NCBI GenBank assembly: GCA_029964075.1
Contig: CM057148.1
Span: forward strand, 32,729,916 to 32,793,915
Length of the DNA stretch: 64,000 bases
Reading direction: 5' to 3'
Source: Patiria pectinifera
Taxonomy: Eukaryota; Echinodermata; Asteroidea; Valvatida; Asterinidae
The notes beneath the pieces were generated by a model. The model worked only from the letters and a program-made list of their open reading frames with translations. It had not been told where the DNA came from and made no database searches. Position 1 is the first letter of the stretch. The number at the start of each line of letters is the position of its first letter. The position numbers and the translations under genes were made by a program. Below, one piece after another: positions 38,401-44,400 of the stretch.

Positions 38401-41400
38401 TCGTGCACACCTTATGCACAACGCTAGTCAAGACGCGACGGGAAACTGGCCAACACTGGCCGTACATCGCGCAGTATAAGCGTGTGTGATACACCGTGTG
38501 TGGCGGATGACAAACCTTTTTTTTATGGTAGGAAATTTTGGGGAAACACGCTGCATCGTATCACTCCAAATACCATACGTGTAGTACGACCTTAAAACAA
38601 ATTCATGAACACGGAAAATACATACACAGACAACAGAGATCAGGTTCTATGAATTAACTTGCAAAAGTGTTCCTTCTCCATCGGTGTTTTCTTGGCATTT
38701 TTACGATGTCTAATCCGACCTGCAACTGCAGTGCACTGCAGCAATGCATAAACTGGTTACCACATTTTCCACCATGCCTTTTTTTGGCCCTTTTAGTGCG
38801 CGGCCGGAACCAGTCATTGCTGCATTGAGCAATGAGCATTACACACATGTTTTTATATCGTCACCGCGACATCGAATTGCGAACTAGTTATCGCAAAGCA
38901 TCGGAGGTTTCTTCTAAAAAAATAGTGAATGTAAGTAGGCAGACAAATAAATACAAGCATTTTTTATGCAAAAGGGTTGTTGAGAGGTGTTTTGTGAAGA
39001 CAGAAAAGACAACGGGATGTTTTTATTTATTGATTGATTGATTGTTTTTTTGTTTTTTGTACTTGCCGATAAATTTTTTAGGGTCACTGCCTAAAAATAG
39101 GGTTGGTCGGGTAACCGGAAGCAGACGTATTTTATGGGCCTTATGGAGGAGCTTTCCATGTTTTTATTCATTATACATGAAGTTGCCCTCTTCTCCATGA
39201 TTAACCAGTGACCAGTGGTATATCCAGAGGTGGGACAGAGGGGGCACTCTGCCCCCCCCCCCCCCCCCGGCAGATTTTTTTCACAATTTTTTGTGTTCAG
39301 GAATTATTTTAATAAATGGTTAGACAGTTCTGATATCAATTCCAAAAATAACAACCCGCTAAAAAGCTGTTACAATGCACTGTGAAAATGGGTATAATTT
39401 GCAGTATGCATAATAATGGTCAGTTTTGAAGAGCGCCCCCATTTTGAAGGTGGGTACCAGTTCCCCCCCCCCCCCCAACCAACGCTTGTTCATTTTACGG
39501 AGGTCAAGTGTCCGGAGGAAAAAAATTTTTCTACATTTGGGCGTAGATGTGCGGTTGCCCCCGACATCCAAAGTTGGATACGCTCCTGCCAGTGACATGT
39601 TTATTTTTTTTCCATTTTGGACTTACATGTACTACTACGGATTTTAGCATGTGATCTTTCTTTTAGTACATTTTGTAATGCCTTTTGTTTTACCCTCAAT
39701 AGTGTATGATGCAGTCAGTAAACATGAAGATTCCTGGCCGTTTCTAGACCCTGTAGATGAAGAATATGCACCTGCATACTATCAAATTGTCATCAAACCA
39801 ATGTGTCTCGGCTTCATACAAGAGAAGCTCAAGAAAGGGGACTACAAGACTAAAGATGAGGTACATGTAGTCATGTTTTATTTTAGTTTCAATCAGTTGA
39901 CCAATAAATATTGTTATACCACGGTAATAGATTGTGAATTTGTATTGGTCGAGAGTGGATCACGTGACATGCCCCAAAAAAACGCATGAGCGTTGTACTC
40001 TGTGATACATGAGTAGATTTACCCCACGGGGTTCATTACCTTGATCTTTCCCGCACTGTTAAAAGTGTCGTTTCTACCACGTTGTATTAAATTTGTGTGA
40101 CCTCGGGTACAAGGTTGTAGCTACACTGGTACAACGTACATTAATGTATGTTTCTGTGAGATGTGCCACCGGGGACAGTGAAGCACTATTTGTGCTAGCT
40201 ACAACTGCCATTGTTATCATTCATCACTGTTCGTCTGCTTTTTTTAACTGTGCCAATTTCACCATAATTTCACGGTAATAATGTCGGCAGATGACAACAG
40301 GTTGCTTCCAATAAGAGGTTTCTCTCTTGTTTCAAAGGTTGAGATCAGAAATTTGATTTTCGATCAGGACAGCATCAGCATGAAGAAAAAATATATTTTA
40401 CAGAAAATTTTGTGCGAAAAGTTTGCCAATTCTGCATGGCAACAGGAAGAGACCCACAGTTTCACATGTTATCAGTGACAGAATTGGACAGCTGTAATCT
40501 ATTACTGTGGTATAACAAAACAATTGTTGCCTGCTGTGACGGTGTCCATGGCTTTTGAACACCCGAGGGGGCAAATGGTACCCTCGGCTTCACCTCGGGT
40601 GCCATTTGCCCCCTCGGGTGTACAAAACACAATGGACCCTGCCACAGCAGGCAACAATTGTATAGTGTCCACTTATATCTTAGCATTTACATGCGTATAT
40701 AAAATGATTGAAAGTAACAATTGTGTATGTAGAACATAAACCCGTGCTAGGTATGGGAAGTGAATTATAAGCATTCTGAAATGGCACTGGAATAATAACT
40801 ATATAAGGTTTTGAATTAGAGCTTGGCAGTAGATCTGGTCATTAAATTCTCATTTTTGATTGCAGTCTACTCTCTGAGCAGTGAATACTGAGTATGAAAG
40901 GATGCTTTTTGTAGTTATGACTGTGTTTAGACTGTTTCCTAATCTACGTGTGTTTCGAAGTTTGCTTGGGAGGACAGTCTGCATTATCTTAGATACCATG
41001 ACTACGGTACAGGTTACATAGACAAGCTGTTGGCCGTAATAGCACATCTGTAACAGTTATATTTCATGTTTATTTAATTCTTTATTTACTTTCACATGGC
41101 CCTTTCTATAGTTTGAAAGAGACATGAACCAACTATTTACGAACTGTCTGGAATACAACGGTCCTGGAAATGGTAAGTATTGGTGATTTGAGAAAAATAC
41201 ATCAGGCTGCCAATTAGTAATGTTATTCATCAACCCCCCCTTCCTTTCTGAATAAAAAACCCTAACCTTGAACATTTCTACAAACTTAAAGAAGTAGTAA
41301 CTCTGAATTCTTGGAATCATTCGGCTGGCTTTCAGTCATCATGACAAGACTTCAGTTTAATGCTCGAGGGCAAATAATTCCAATCCCCAACCACATTCAG

Positions 41401-44400
41401 CCCTTTTTGCATAACACAGTACTGGAATTGATTAAGGCAAGGAACTTGGGAACAGTGTTCACACATGTTGTTGTGATCAATTGACCATTGTGCACTGAGG
41501 CGTGATGGAAATTGAATAACACTCAGTGGGGTTTAGGCCAAGGATAAGCGGTATCTGCACAATCAAAAAGTTTCAAAATTGACTTCATGGTTTTGTAGTT
41601 ATACCCTAACTCCCTATGCCTTTTTGCTAGAATGTAGCCTCAATCTTGCAAAATTCTCCAATTGGCCTCATGGAAATATAGCATATAGCCTCAATCCTGC
41701 AAATTCCTCCATTATTTCTTGAATATGGTATGTGGAGGGGTGACCACTGCCTGAATCCTGCAAAATCCTGCGGCAGTGACTGTCAATATGTTGAGGTTTG
41801 GCCAGTGACATCCTGGAGCAGTACGGAGGATTTCAAGCATAATCCATGCCTATAATTATGCATGGCTGAGAAAAAAAAACAACACAATGTCCGGCCTAAG
41901 ACCTTGACAAAGTACATCCTATGAAATCAGTAACGCACTTTTGCCACGTAACCTCAATCCTCCAAATTCCTCCATTTTGTCAAAGAGGATTTTGAAGGAT
42001 TCAGGGCGGTTAGGGTTTTAAAAAAAAGGCAGACGGTCACTTTTTTGGGGACATACTGTATGGAGCAACATAATATGCAATCTCTATCACTTGGGTTAAT
42101 GTAAAGTAAACATTTGGTTCAGGTAGAAAGTCTTCCAAACATTTATATATCTATCTCTTACTTTGTTGTATTCATTATTATTTAAAAACAGAATACACCT
42201 TGATGGCTGAGAATCTTAAATCTTGTTTGGAGTACAACATGGAAAAGATATTCCCAAAAGAGGAAGTTGACAGTGATGGGATTGACAGTGATGGTAGCTC
42301 AAGTGTTCTGGACCACTATGTACATCAAAGACCTCCACAGCGTCAATCTGCAAGAAATGCCAATACACGACTGGAAAAAATGGATGATAAGGTGTATGCT
42401 AGACTAAGGGGTCTAAGCAGTAGTGAGTCTAGCATTGTTGAAAGCCAGGATAGTTCAAGAGTTGCTAGTGATGAGGAGGATGATACAGATGTGAATAAAA
42501 TAAAGGAAGAAACTGTCAAGAGTGAACACCAAGTTAAATTGAAGCAGCATGAAGATGGGCAAGATCATGGCAATGATGAAGGCAACCAGAATGATATCAA
42601 GGTCTCCTCACTCACTGACACTGATGACGTGCCCACTATAAACAGTCACATGAAACAAGAAACATCCATATTGTCTACATGTACAATAAACTACTCAGAG
42701 AATGATGATCAAACGAATGAACTGAATGCTGATACATCCCCCACCTGTACTACTTCCAGAAAAGATTACCAAAACGATGCCAGTGCTTTCAAACCAAGAG
42801 GTGTTATTGCATTTGCACCTTGTTTATTATCCAAAGAGCAAGCTGTTGACGATATTCCTGTTAAAGATATACATCAGCAACAGACACAACCATGCAATGA
42901 TGATAAAAAAGAAGTTTCAGAACAATGTGGGAAAGATGTTCTGGGTGCTGTTACAACTGAATTAGGTTGTAAAGAGAATCAGGGTCAGATGTCAAATGCT
43001 CCCTTGCAGGCTTCCAGTACCTCAAAGGCAAACCGTGTCAAGCCTGTCCAAAATGTACGTCCATATGTACCCGACAGTCATTCTGAAGATGGTAATGCAA
43101 TGCAATCTTTACCACGTGATCAGCACAGAGCAACACTAACATCTCAGGGTCCACCAGCAATGATAGATTTGAATTCCAGACATCTTGATGTTTTGAATCC
43201 AATGACATCATCATCAAGTGAAAGAGACATACCTTTTCACAGTGAAAATTCCTTTGGCTTGAATCAAGCTGTACCTCGGGGAAATTTGTTTGTACCTTCC
43301 AGTCAGAATCAAGGTTTTCAGCATTCCAAGCAATCTGCACACTCAGGGACCAAAAGTCATCCTCAAATTACAAACATTAAGTCAGAAAATCTACCTGACC
43401 TGCCAGCACCATTGACGGTGTTACCAATCCAAGAACCTGCAGTGCATCATGTTCCAGCCGTGCAGCCTTTGTTGCCTTCATCCAACTCCTTTCAAGCATC
43501 ACACTGGAACGAACAACAGTCGACAAATATAACAAGCAATCCCTTCCAATATTCTGGACATTTTCCACCCCCATCATCCCAGAGCTCTAGAGGAACTAAT
43601 GTAAGTGAGCTGACACAGAAATTATGGCATCCACTGGGTTTTGAAGATAAAAGTGCATCTGGCTATCCTGCGGCTGATAAGTCAGCTTTGTATATGCACA
43701 CAATGGCAAATCATAATGAGATGCATCCAGATCACAAGAAATTATCCCAAGAAGGTACCACAAAGGCAGCCCAAAGCAATTCACAAAGTCGCAATATACT
43801 TGAGTCACTACTTCATGGAAAGTCTAATATATGTACATCAGAAAACCAGCAATCAAATTATGCCTCCAAAAATCTGTATATGTTGTCCATGTCATCCAAA
43901 AAGAACGCCAGACAGGATAACCCTGACTTCATTGCTAAAGATGATAGCATTGCTTCTATTAATATGAGGCAGTTTAACTTGTCATCAAGTGGAAATGTCC
44001 ATTATCGAGATGCTCCTGGACATTGTCATACAGATAAAAAGGAACAACCCAACAGATCAAGGCAACCAATGTCTAATAATTCACCAGCTCATCTGGGATT
44101 GAGATATGTACCCCCAGTGTACTGCTCTTCTCTTCAGGGAAGTGTCCAACTACCTAATCAAACAGTTGAAGCTGCTGCTTCCAATTCTAGTCAGTCAGTA
44201 ATAAGACAACCAGAGAATGTCATGCAAGGTGCAGAGACATCTATTGCCAGACAACAGAAAGTGGCATCTATTCCACAGTACCCACATTCCTCTTCAGACC
44301 AGAGTAATGTAGCCGGTCGCGCAGATCATGGAAAGGATAACATGTCTCAGGTGCAAATGAGACATGCAGACAAAGATGGAGGTATTGGAACAATGATGCC

